Below are positions 1-6,891 of a stretch of DNA of 6,891 nucleotides, one piece after another. A model generated the notes under the pieces. It had not been told where the DNA came from. It was given only the letters and a program-made list of their open reading frames with translations, and did not search any database. The stretch spans positions 1 through 6,891 of the forward strand of contig JAOZNO010000195.1 in NCBI GenBank assembly GCA_029933755.1, read 5' to 3'. The translations under genes and the position numbers were made by a program. The stretch's first letter is position 1, and each line of letters starts with the position of its first letter. The DNA comes from Bacteroidales bacterium. Its GTDB lineage: Bacteria; Bacteroidota; Bacteroidia; Bacteroidales; NBLH01.

Positions 1-3000
1 TCGGCAATTTCAATATCTTTTTTTTCAACTTTAGCAAAAACATTATCATCAACCGTTGTGGTAGCCTTTTCAACAGGTATGTTTAGCAAATCAAATGAGT
101 ATATTTTGTTGTTTTTTAAGTTTGAAGGTCTTTTAAAGTCAATTTTTTTCTCAGATTGATTATAGCTAAAACTAAATTCATTTTTAGAACCGTCTTTTTC
201 TGTAAAACTTCCTGCTTGTTTCCATTTTGTACCCGGTTGAAATACAAATAAATAGTTTTGTCCTTTTTCCAGTTGAATATAGCCAATATCAGTTTCGTTT
301 TGGTAATAGTTAAACTGATTTATTAATGGATAACTGTAAACAATGTTTTCATGTGGAATATAATCGGGTGCTTCGCCGGTAGTAAAAGTAGTTTTCATGT
401 TTTCAATAACTTTATTACCATCGGCCATGATGGTTTGCCAATTTTCGTTTACTTTTTCTTTAAAACTTACCTGCACATCTAAACTTAATTGTTTTTGGGG
501 TGGTAAAATTTCAAATGAATTAAAAGCCAGTACATCTTTTTCGCTATTCCAGTTTAAATCACCTTGTAATGTATTTGTTCCATCTTTTACCTGAAAATGA
601 TCCAGTTCAATTTTAAAAGATAAATCATTACCATCCATATCCTGTAAATTGAAAATTTTGCCAATAGGCATATTAAAAATTGCCTGGGGGTTATTAAATA
701 CATTTACATCATTTGACCCATCGTTTGGAGTAGCTTCGGCTATTACTTCAATACCTTGAACAGGACTTCCACCACTACCCTCCATATTGCATTCTTCGCC
801 AATGGTTAAATCAAAACGACAATTTCCGCTAACCAAACCGCCTAATATGCTGTATCGACCGCCTACTACACCATGCATCCAAAACGGGTTTGGTAATTTT
901 GCCTGTAAAACGGCAGCAGCTCCTACACGTAGTATCTCATAATTCCCTTTTATAAATCTCCAATCCACCTCAATACCAATTGCACCTTCTATATAAGCCC
1001 AAACTTGTCCGTTTGCATACCAACCATTAATACCCAATGGTTCAGACAACCCTTTACAGTTTACATTGCCATAATTTTTAAGCATTACATCAAAACCAGC
1101 TCCGGCATCAAATTGAGCATAAAAAGGTGTAAAGGCCAATTTGCCTGTACTAATGTTTAAGCCTGCACCAAAAGCAATTCCTTTTCCTTCGCCCAGGGCA
1201 TTTTCGTTGGCCATATAATTCAGATCTATACCACCTAAAATTTCTGATACTTTTGCTGGTGGTGGTGGACTTGCCGGTATATTTGTCCCCATCATAAAAT
1301 AGGAGTTTAATTCAGCTAAGCCTAATACGGAAATTCCTATCCTGTCCATTGGTTTTCCTATATGTATGTACCATTCATCAGGGGCAAAATGCATCACCGC
1401 ATCACCGGCTCTTCCATTAGGGCCAATACCCGTTATAACATCTCCCGGCATATTTATATAAACGGAAAGGTTTCCATGTGTTACCTTATTACGGAAATCA
1501 AAGTCAAGTTTGGTATATGCTGAAATACTCGCCCGGGTGTCTGTATCTTTTTCTTCAGGGGCGTTAGGATCAAAACCATTGGATAGTTTTTCACATTTTT
1601 CTAAGAATTTTTTCACATTTTCGGGCAATGGGGGTGTCATAAAATATCCATTCCCAACAAACACTATTCTATTAACTCCTGCATATTTGTTAAAAGCCAT
1701 TTCAAGGGTAAGATCAGCATTAAAAGCCTCTTTTTTTGTCAGGCCAATACCTACTGTTGCTTTAAACCCATAAAGAGTTTCTACATCAGGTTTGTAAATA
1801 ATACCTGATTCCGTTTTCCCAATAGTACTTGTTGAATTTTCATTATATCCCAACTGCCTCATGTGGTGATAAATACCACCACCAAATTGATATAAATTTA
1901 CTCCTGTAAATATCGGAAGTCCGTTTTTTAAAGTAAGCAAAGCATCGGCATAGAAATAGCGCATACCATCAATATTTCCGAAAATAGCAGTCGCTTCTAA
2001 TTTAGGCAGTGATTTAAATTCTGCATCTATAGTACCTGAAAACCCATTGCCATAAACAGGATCTTGTTTGTACCATTGCGCAGTTCCTTTTAATTTGAAT
2101 GCTCCCTGATTTACGTCAATAACTATTTTACTAACCTCAAAACCATCGTATTTCCACTTTTGTCGGTTGTTTTCTTCGTAGGATTTAGCATAAAAGGTTA
2201 ATCCTGTTTCTCCTGCAAATCCTGCATTCTCACTTTTTACCAGATTTAAGTTCAAATCGAACTTAAGTCCGGTTCTATCTTCCTGATTAAGCATTCCGAT
2301 ATTAGAAATAGAAATGGGGTATTTCCCAAATTTTTGCTGTGAATCTTCTGTTCCAAAAGAAAAGCTTTCAACTTTTACATAAGGTTTCTCCGGGCTAAGT
2401 TCAAGCCTTTCAAAATCAAGTCCTGTGATTTCGGTTTCTTTATTTTTTATTGAAAGGGCTCCATTAAGCACTGCTTTAGGTTTAAATTTACCATCTACAA
2501 CACTAATATCTATGTATGAATTGGGGTCTAATCGCAATTTAGCTGCCCACATATCCATATTTAGGGTTTCCTGTGTTTCAACAATAAAATTGTAATTATT
2601 ATCAAGATCAATAAATGCTTCGTAGTTTAAGGTAGCTGTATCAGATAAAGGAGGAACAGTAATTGTTCCGTTAAAACCGCAGGATACCATTTGGTTTTTG
2701 GTTATTTCGGCTGAAATCTCATCTAATGAGAATGGCCACTTACCAATTTTACCTTCACCCTTTGGAATCACGTTTTTAGCTGAAAAAAGTCCACTAATGC
2801 CCATATTATCAATAATCATATTATGAGCCTCAATGGTTGACCTTTGTACTGTATCTTTACTAAGATTACCGGGTAGCCTCACAATCATATCCTTTAAAAA
2901 GAAACCTTTCCACATTTTTGTATTCCCTTCTACAAAATCAGGTGATTGGTAGCCCTTAGGGAATACCATGGATGGTGAATTAGCCAGTTCGCTAAAATCA

Positions 3001-3704
3001 AATACGGCACTATTAACCGCAATGCTAAAATCTTTTAAATCTTTGTGCTGAAAGGCTGTAATACTTACTTCAACCAATAAATCATCCCAGCCCTCAAGTT
3101 GTGTTTCAAAACTGGCTTTTACTTTTTTATTTTCGTCCTTAATTATTTGTCCATCCGGTCCCTCGGGTAATAGCATTTCGCGACTAAACTCAATGTCGCC
3201 TTGTAAACCCATGGATTTATAACCCTTGCAGTCCCACTCTACAAAAGTTTTGCTTTCTTCACCCTTTATCACAAGGGTCATTTGTTCACCAAGTGGAATA
3301 TCTGCATTTTCGAGTAATTCAAGCCGTGCCCCGGCAGTAAACCCCCCAGGTGCAAAATTTATATCCTTTCCTTTTAAGGCAATGCGTTTTTCTGATTCGG
3401 GCACTTCACATGACATGTATGCGGTAACCGTAGCACCATCAGGTGTAAATTTCATGGTTTCGAGCACAATGATGTTTACCGTGTTCCCAATATTTTTTTT
3501 AATACCCACAGGCAAAGTCACTGAAAGGGCCTCATCAATGGAGGAAATTGTACGCTCTTCTTCAACTACTTGTTTATGAAGAGAGTTAGCCTTATTAACC
3601 TCTGTGCTATCGTTAGGAGGATCAATAGGTAAATGATAAACAGAAGCTGACAACTGAATAGGAAAAATCAGGCTTATGAGCACTAGAAGGTTTAGGAGCT
3701 TCAT
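1..3704 (-). CDS. Giant secreted beta-rich protein with Big_5-like (Ig-like) segment, C-terminus cut by window edge
   Basis: The frame is open for 1234 codons with no stop or frameshift and leaves the window at base 1, so the C-terminus is missing. The ATG at 3702-3704 is firm: an in-frame TAG lies two codons upstream (3708-3710) and the next Met is residue 84. Residues 1-20 form a Sec signal peptide (Lys2, hydrophobic core, LSA|S); no lipobox Cys follows, so it is not a lipoprotein. The body is rich in alternating hydrophobic residues typical of beta strands. Two related units stand out, with KIGKWPFSL at 319 and KFGKYPISI at 458. Residues 521-615 and 840-970 are Gly/aromatic-rich. A Pro run (813-816) follows a WYIHIG motif (778-783). 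Residues 987-1110 resemble bacterial Ig-like Big_5 (TPNDGSNDV start, PQAIFNMPIG, TTFTTG end). I do not recognise a named family. A cell-surface or secreted structural/adhesive role is inference. The 521-615 pattern loosely recalls DUF6603 proteins, unverified. Confidence 0.9.
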   Translation of the reverse strand, partial: MKLLNLLVLISLIFPIQLSASVYHLPIDPPNDSTEVNKANSLHKQVVEEERTISSIDEALSVTLPVGIKKNIGNTVNIIVLETMKFTPDGATVTAYMSCEVPESEKRIALKGKDINFAPGGFTAGARLELLENADIPLGEQMTLVIKGEESKTFVEWDCKGYKSMGLQGDIEFSREMLLPEGPDGQIIKDENKKVKASFETQLEGWDDLLVEVSITAFQHKDLKDFSIAVNSAVFDFSELANSPSMVFPKGYQSPDFVEGNTKMWKGFFLKDMIVRLPGNLSKDTVQRSTIEAHNMIIDNMGISGLFSAKNVIPKGEGKIGKWPFSLDEISAEITKNQMVSCGFNGTITVPPLSDTATLNYEAFIDLDNNYNFIVETQETLNMDMWAAKLRLDPNSYIDISVVDGKFKPKAVLNGALSIKNKETEITGLDFERLELSPEKPYVKVESFSFGTEDSQQKFGKYPISISNIGMLNQEDRTGLKFDLNLNLVKSENAGFAGETGLTFYAKSYEENNRQKWKYDGFEVSKIVIDVNQGAFKLKGTAQWYKQDPVYGNGFSGTIDAEFKSLPKLEATAIFGNIDGMRYFYADALLTLKNGLPIFTGVNLYQFGGGIYHHMRQLGYNENSTSTIGKTESGIIYKPDVETLYGFKATVGIGLTKKEAFNADLTLEMAFNKYAGVNRIVFVGNGYFMTPPLPENVKKFLEKCEKLSNGFDPNAPEEKDTDTRASISAYTKLDFDFRNKVTHGNLSVYINMPGDVITGIGPNGRAGDAVMHFAPDEWYIHIGKPMDRIGISVLGLAELNSYFMMGTNIPASPPPPAKVSEILGGIDLNYMANENALGEGKGIAFGAGLNISTGKLAFTPFYAQFDAGAGFDVMLKNYGNVNCKGLSEPLGINGWYANGQVWAYIEGAIGIEVDWRFIKGNYEILRVGAAAVLQAKLPNPFWMHGVVGGRYSILGGLVSGNCRFDLTIGEECNMEGSGGSPVQGIEVIAEATPNDGSNDVNVFNNPQAIFNMPIGKIFNLQDMDGNDLSFKIELDHFQVKDGTNTLQGDLNWNSEKDVLAFNSFEILPPQKQLSLDVQVSFKEKVNENWQTIMADGNKVIENMKTTFTTGEAPDYIPHENIVYSYPLINQFNYYQNETDIGYIQLEKGQNYLFVFQPGTKWKQAGSFTEKDGSKNEFSFSYNQSEKKIDFKRPSNLKNNKIYSFDLLNIPVEKATTTVDDNVFAKVEKKDIEIA

Positions 3705-3907
3705 AGGCTAATAGTTTTGTATAGTATAAGGTATAGGTAAATTAATCTATAAAAGTAAAATCTTTACATAACTAAAAGAAAATTATAAGTAATTTAGAAT
3801 TATTCTATTTTATCTGCTTATATTTTAGAGTTAAAGTGCTAATAAGAAAGCAAAATGAAAGTTATTGTTAGTAAATGTGCAGATTTGTGTGCTCATACAT
3901 TAATGCT

Positions 3908-3935
3908 TTTAACCTGATGAATTATTCAGGTTAAA
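3908..3935. repeat. Perfect 10-bp inverted repeat, candidate operator
   Basis: TTTAACCTGA (3908-3917) and TCAGGTTAAA (3926-3935) are exact reverse complements separated by 8 bases. No T-tract follows the dyad on either strand, so it does not look like an intrinsic terminator, and it lies between divergent genes where no transcript is expected to end. It sits 16 bp upstream of the -33 element of the DUF58 promoter, a usual place for a regulator site. The repeat is seen directly; the operator role is inferred. Confidence 0.6.
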
Positions 3936-3946
3936 TACAACAAAAG

Positions 3947-3957
3947 GTCAATTTGAC
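3947..3957. repeat. 11-bp palindrome overlapping the -33 element
   Basis: GTCAA (3947-3951) and TTGAC (3953-3957) form a perfect dyad around one central T. It covers the TTTG (3952-3955) taken as the -33 element of the DUF58 promoter, so a protein bound here would compete with RNA polymerase. Arms of five bases can arise by chance in AT-rich DNA, so this is weaker than the neighbouring 10-bp repeat. Confidence 0.35.
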
Positions 3958-3987
3958 ATTTTTTCACAGCTATTTTCTGTAATTTTG
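3952..3987 (+). promoter_or_regulatory. Bacteroidota-type promoter for the DUF58 gene
   Basis: TAATTTTG (3980-3987) matches the Bacteroidota -7 consensus TAnnTTTG exactly, and TTTG at 3952-3955 can serve as the -33 element. The spacing of 24 bp is slightly longer than usual. Transcription would begin near 3993-3995, leaving a leader of about 35 nt before the ATG at 4030. Placement and consensus match are seen; activity is inferred. Confidence 0.6.
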
Positions 3988-4029
3988 TTTAATAATACGA
4001 ACTAGCTAAAGAATCTGCACAAAAAAAAC

Positions 4030-5364
4030 ATGAAAAGTTTTTACCTCAGCCTTTATTTTTCCAGACGCTTTTATTTAAGTGCAGCAGTTCTTGTGTTATT
4101 TTTTTCTTTCGGGCATTTTTTACCGCTTTTTTATATAATTGCTAAGGTTTCAGCTTTGTTTCTTTTGTCAATTACATTTCTTGATATTTTAATGCTTTAT
4201 CGGTTTAAAAAGCCAATACTGGCAGAGCGAAAACTTTCAGAACGTTTATCGAATGGAGACAATAATAGGCTTGAAATAAATTTGGAAAACAACAGCTCTT
4301 TACATCTTAAATTAAAAATTATTGACGAAATACCCTTCCAGTTCCAAGTTCGAAATTTTGAATTAGAAACTGTGCTTCAGCCAGGTGTTGATACAGTATT
4401 GGAATATTTTTTAAAACCCCAAGTCAGGGGTGAATATCATTTTGGCAACTTAAATGTGTTTATACAGCAATCATTAGGTTTAATAACAAGAAGGATTCGT
4501 TTTGATTTACAAAAAACAGTTCCGGTTTATCCATCATATATTCAAATGCGTAAATATGAGCTTTTGGCCATATCAAACCGACTTACTGAAGTTGGAATAA
4601 AGAAAGTGCGGAGATTAAGTCATGCACTTGAATTTGAACAAATCAGAGATTATGTAAAAGGTGATGATTTTCGAACAATCAACTGGAAAGCAACAGCTCG
4701 TAGGTCACAATTAATGGTAAATCAGTATTTGGATGAGAAATCACAGAAAGTATATTGCCTGATAGATATGGGGCGCAGCATGAAAATGCCATTTGAGGGG
4801 ATGAGCTTGTTGGATTATGCTATTAATTCAAGCCTGGTATTATCAAATATTGCCATGCATAAGAAGGATAAAGCTGGTTTGATAAGTTTTTCAAATAAAA
4901 TTCACACACATTTACCTGCTGAAAGGAGTAGTTTGCAGATGAAACGTATACTGGAATCACTATATAATCAACAAACTGATTTTTCAGAAACTGATTTTGA
5001 ACAAGTTTATTCAATAATAAAACGGAAAATAAATCAGCGTAGCTTACTTGTTTTATTTACAAACTTTGAGTGGCATATCTCACTAATGCGACAAATGAAA
5101 TTTTTAAGACAATTAAACCGCTCTCATCTTTTAGTTGTAGTGTTTTTTAAAAATACTGAATTGCATGATGTAATTAAATCGAAAGTAAAATCAGTTGATG
5201 AAATTTACCTTAAAACAATTGCTGAAAAATTGACTTTCGAAAAACGGCTGATTGTAAAGGAATTGCAAAAATACGGTATACAAAGCATTCTTACAGAACC
5301 TGAAAACCTTAGCGTACAAAGTATTAATAAATATCTGCAATTAAAAGCAATGGGGCAAATTTAG
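4030..5364 (+). CDS. DUF58 domain protein, membrane-anchored, vWA-like
   Basis: This 444-residue protein has the usual length and order of the DUF58 family. Two hydrophobic helices (about 14-31 and 33-57) anchor it in the inner membrane. A beta-sandwich-like segment (about 75-170) follows, ending in the family's typical stretch before a splGL-like motif (QSLGL 147-151). The family signature is at 201-224 (YVKGDDFRTINWKATAR, with D212, D213, R215, N218, W219, K220). The vWA-like fold follows, with DMGRS at 246-250 in place of the metal-site DxSxS, and TN at 344-345 where T/S-D is usual. DUF58 proteins normally pair with MoxR AAA+ ATPases and are thought to help in protein complex assembly or maturation, but no MoxR gene adjoins this one: the upstream neighbour is divergent and the downstream one convergent, so it is likely monocistronic. 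The ATG is the first after an in-frame TAG (4003-4005). Its client is unknown. Confidence 0.93.
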   Translation: MKSFYLSLYFSRRFYLSAAVLVLFFSFGHFLPLFYIIAKVSALFLLSITFLDILMLYRFKKPILAERKLSERLSNGDNNRLEINLENNSSLHLKLKIIDEIPFQFQVRNFELETVLQPGVDTVLEYFLKPQVRGEYHFGNLNVFIQQSLGLITRRIRFDLQKTVPVYPSYIQMRKYELLAISNRLTEVGIKKVRRLSHALEFEQIRDYVKGDDFRTINWKATARRSQLMVNQYLDEKSQKVYCLIDMGRSMKMPFEGMSLLDYAINSSLVLSNIAMHKKDKAGLISFSNKIHTHLPAERSSLQMKRILESLYNQQTDFSETDFEQVYSIIKRKINQRSLLVLFTNFEWHISLMRQMKFLRQLNRSHLLVVVFFKNTELHDVIKSKVKSVDEIYLKTIAEKLTFEKRLIVKELQKYGIQSILTEPENLSVQSINKYLQLKAMGQI

Positions 5365-5380
5365 TATTGTAGCTTGATAA

Positions 5381-6891
5381 TCATGAGTCTTTTTCTGAAG
5401 TTTTGAAAAAAGCAACAACTCCTTTAAGTTCGGTAGCTTTATCTGAAAGTTCAGTGGCACTTGATGCCATTTCCTCACTTGATGCTGCATTTTGCTGAGT
5501 TACCTGATTTAAAGATTGTATTGCATTATTCACTTGATTGGTTCCGTTACTTTGCTCAATACTGGCTGAAGCAATTTCAGCTACTAAAGTATTTGTTTTT
5601 TGCATTTCTGGTAGGCTAAGTTGTACTAATTCACTTGTGTTTTTACTTAGTCCCAGGCTTTTAGCTGCAAGCGATACAATTTCATCTGCTGCTAGTTTGC
5701 TTCTTTCTGCTAGTTTTCTTACTTCCGCAGCAACTACTGCAAAACCTTTTCCTGTTACACCAGCCCTGGCAGCTTCTATAGCGGCATTAAGTGCAAGAAT
5801 ATTTGTTTGAAATGCAATATCATTAATAATTAGAATTTTATCACTAATGATTCTGTTTGCTTCGCTACTTTCTTCCGATTTTGTATTTAATTCAGACATC
5901 CTTTGGTAGGCTACCTGTGTTATATTTTGTGTGCTTTGCGCATTGTCTTTATTTTGTTCAATATTTGAGACAAACTCTTCCATTGTGCTTGAAACTTCCT
6001 CAACAGTTGCTGCTTGCTCAGAGGCTCCTTTAGATATTTCCTGTACACCTGCTCTAAGCTCACCAGATGCATCTGCAATATAATTTGCATGATTTATAAC
6101 ATCACGGACAATTGTACTTAACTTTTCAACCATTAAATACATTGATTTAAGAGCACCGTATTTATATTTTGATTCATCCAAGTCCATGCTTAAGTCACCT
6201 TTTGCGATATTGTCTGCAATCTCAGCTACAATTTCAGGCTCACCTCCAAGCAATTTGTAAATATTCTTTATTATCTGTAAAGAAAGTACGAAAGAGGAGA
6301 TAATACTAATTATTATTATTGCTATAAGTATGATGAGGTTTTTACTTGCCTTGTCTTCAGAATATTTAATTAATGCATTTAGTGTAGTTTCTACATTTGG
6401 TTCTAATTTGTGAACCTGAGTACGCATCTCACCTATGAGCCCTTCAGTCTCTTTATTTCCAATAACTTTGTCAAGCGCAACAATTGCCATAAAAGACTTT
6501 TGATATTCAGTAATTGATTTAATTGCTACATTTTTTTTATTCGTATTTGTAACTGAACGGTTAATTTCTTCCTGGAACTTACTTATTTCATTATTGAATT
6601 TTTCAACAAATTTTGTTATTCTATAAAGATTATAGTCTATCTCGTATCGACGCAATAGTACCATATGTATTGTGGTTTTTTCATTTTTTTCTACTTTATC
6701 AATTACGTTTTCAAGATTATCAATAGATTTACGCATTTTTCCTATCAAACCGGTATCTTTAAAACCTCTCTTTTTTTGTTCTTCAACTAATCTTAAAAAT
6801 AGTTTATTATATGAGCCAAACAGAGTGCTCACTTTATTTGTCTCTTCCTCAACTCCAGCATAGATATAATAATCGTCAGCTTTTAAAGAAT
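5381..6891 (-). CDS. Methyl-accepting chemotaxis protein with HBM-type sensor, N-terminus cut by window edge
   Basis: The frame stays open from the stop (TGA, 5381-5383) to the right edge. The GTG at 6830-6832 is internal, since 19 more codons without a stop precede it. Numbering the 502 visible residues from the edge: a helical periplasmic sensor runs to about 184, with HBM hallmarks LLRRYEIDY (78-86) and two GLIGxMR motifs (DTGLIGKMR at 45, TEGLIGEMR at 148). A transmembrane helix (185-207), HAMP (about 206-259, LGGEPE and KGDLS) and the signalling domain follow. Two consensus methylation sites are visible, AATVEEVSST (293-302) and AASSEEMASS (468-477), substrates for CheR/CheB. The hairpin tip (IAFQTNILALNAAIEAARAG, 358-377) binds CheA/CheW. 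HBM receptors such as McpS of Pseudomonas putida sense organic acids; the ligand here is unknown. The C-terminus (FFKTSEKDS) lacks a CheR-tethering pentapeptide. Missing are the first transmembrane helix and part of the sensor. The gene converges on the DUF58 gene with a 16-bp gap. Confidence 0.95.
   Translation of the reverse strand, partial: SLKADDYYIYAGVEEETNKVSTLFGSYNKLFLRLVEEQKKRGFKDTGLIGKMRKSIDNLENVIDKVEKNEKTTIHMVLLRRYEIDYNLYRITKFVEKFNNEISKFQEEINRSVTNTNKKNVAIKSITEYQKSFMAIVALDKVIGNKETEGLIGEMRTQVHKLEPNVETTLNALIKYSEDKASKNLIILIAIIIISIISSFVLSLQIIKNIYKLLGGEPEIVAEIADNIAKGDLSMDLDESKYKYGALKSMYLMVEKLSTIVRDVINHANYIADASGELRAGVQEISKGASEQAATVEEVSSTMEEFVSNIEQNKDNAQSTQNITQVAYQRMSELNTKSEESSEANRIISDKILIINDIAFQTNILALNAAIEAARAGVTGKGFAVVAAEVRKLAERSKLAADEIVSLAAKSLGLSKNTSELVQLSLPEMQKTNTLVAEIASASIEQSNGTNQVNNAIQSLNQVTQQNAASSEEMASSATELSDKATELKGVVAFFKTSEKDS

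Larger units (their letters stand above)
3705..4029. other. Divergent intergenic control region
   Basis: These 325 bp separate two divergent genes. They hold a good TAnnTTTG promoter for the rightward DUF58 gene, a 10-bp inverted repeat and an 11-bp palindrome, listed separately. For the leftward gene I find no exact TAnnTTTG element; the closest match is TACTTTTA read on the minus strand (3757 to 3750), which would give a leader of about 40 nt but lacks a clear -33 partner. Neither start codon has a Shine-Dalgarno sequence; the DUF58 ATG follows a run of eight A (4021-4028), as is common in Bacteroidota. No tRNA, riboswitch or convincing small gene is seen. Confidence 0.75.

Noticed and set aside
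397..594. Plus-strand ORF of 65 codons
   Set aside because: It lies inside the 1234-codon minus-strand frame, and its protein is Phe/Ser-rich, as expected from the complement of that gene.
1510..1773. Plus-strand ORF of 87 codons
   Set aside because: Antisense to the giant protein gene, with no recognisable domain or promoter.
3226..3579. Plus-strand ORF of 117 codons
   Set aside because: Antisense to the N-terminal part of the giant protein, which has a continuous frame and a signal peptide; its Ser-rich composition is that of a shadow frame.
3855..3917. 20-codon plus-strand ORF (MKVIVSKCADLCAHTLMLLT) ending in the inverted repeat
   Set aside because: Very short, no promoter at a suitable distance and no known leader-peptide pattern; likely chance in the intergenic region.
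4823..5014. Minus-strand ORF of 63 codons
   Set aside because: Antisense to the well-supported DUF58 coding region.
5389..5412. CTTTTTC/GAAAAAAG hairpin near the gene junction as a terminator
   Set aside because: The stem is almost all A-T pairs, the arms are unequal, and it lies within the coding end of the chemoreceptor.
5538..5810. Plus-strand ORF of 90 codons, Ala/Ser-rich
   Set aside because: Complement of the highly conserved chemoreceptor signalling domain.
6830..6832. GTG as the start codon of the chemoreceptor
   Set aside because: The frame continues upstream without a stop to base 6889, and starting here would leave out the first transmembrane helix and part of the HBM sensor.
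6672..6863. Plus-strand ORF of 63 codons
   Set aside because: Complement of the chemoreceptor sensor domain, whose frame is open to the window edge.

Overview
The window is AT-rich and most likely comes from a member of the Bacteroidota. Three things point there: a TAnnTTTG-type promoter (TAATTTTG) in front of the rightward gene, A-rich leaders without Shine-Dalgarno sequences before both visible starts, and a very large Sec-secreted beta-rich protein of a kind common in that phylum. A full chemoreceptor is not universal in Bacteroidota, so this is probably a motile or chemotactic lineage, or one that reuses chemosensory modules. The phylum is inferred; no rRNA or marker gene is present.

Layout: (1) 1-3704, minus strand: one uninterrupted reading frame of 1234 codons that runs off the left edge with no stop. 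It encodes a giant exported protein with a signal peptide, a long beta-rich body with at least one internal duplication, and a C-terminal Ig-like (Big_5-like) segment. It has no complete ORF inside the window because its stop lies outside. (2) 3705-4029: a 325-bp divergent intergenic region with a Bacteroidota-type promoter for the rightward gene, a perfect 10-bp inverted repeat, and an 11-bp palindrome over the -33 element. (3) 4030-5364, plus strand: a membrane-anchored DUF58/vWA-like protein, without the MoxR ATPase partner on either side. (4) 5381-6891, minus strand: a methyl-accepting chemotaxis protein with an HBM-type (helical bimodular) sensor, one visible transmembrane helix, HAMP and a complete signalling domain. 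It is open at the right edge, and the GTG at 6832 is an internal codon rather than its start.

The three genes do not form an operon. The left two diverge from a shared regulatory region and the right two converge with a 16-bp gap. No functional link between them is visible. The least explained element is the giant secreted protein. The divergent control region with two dyads and the orphan DUF58 protein with a degenerate metal site are the other points worth checking.
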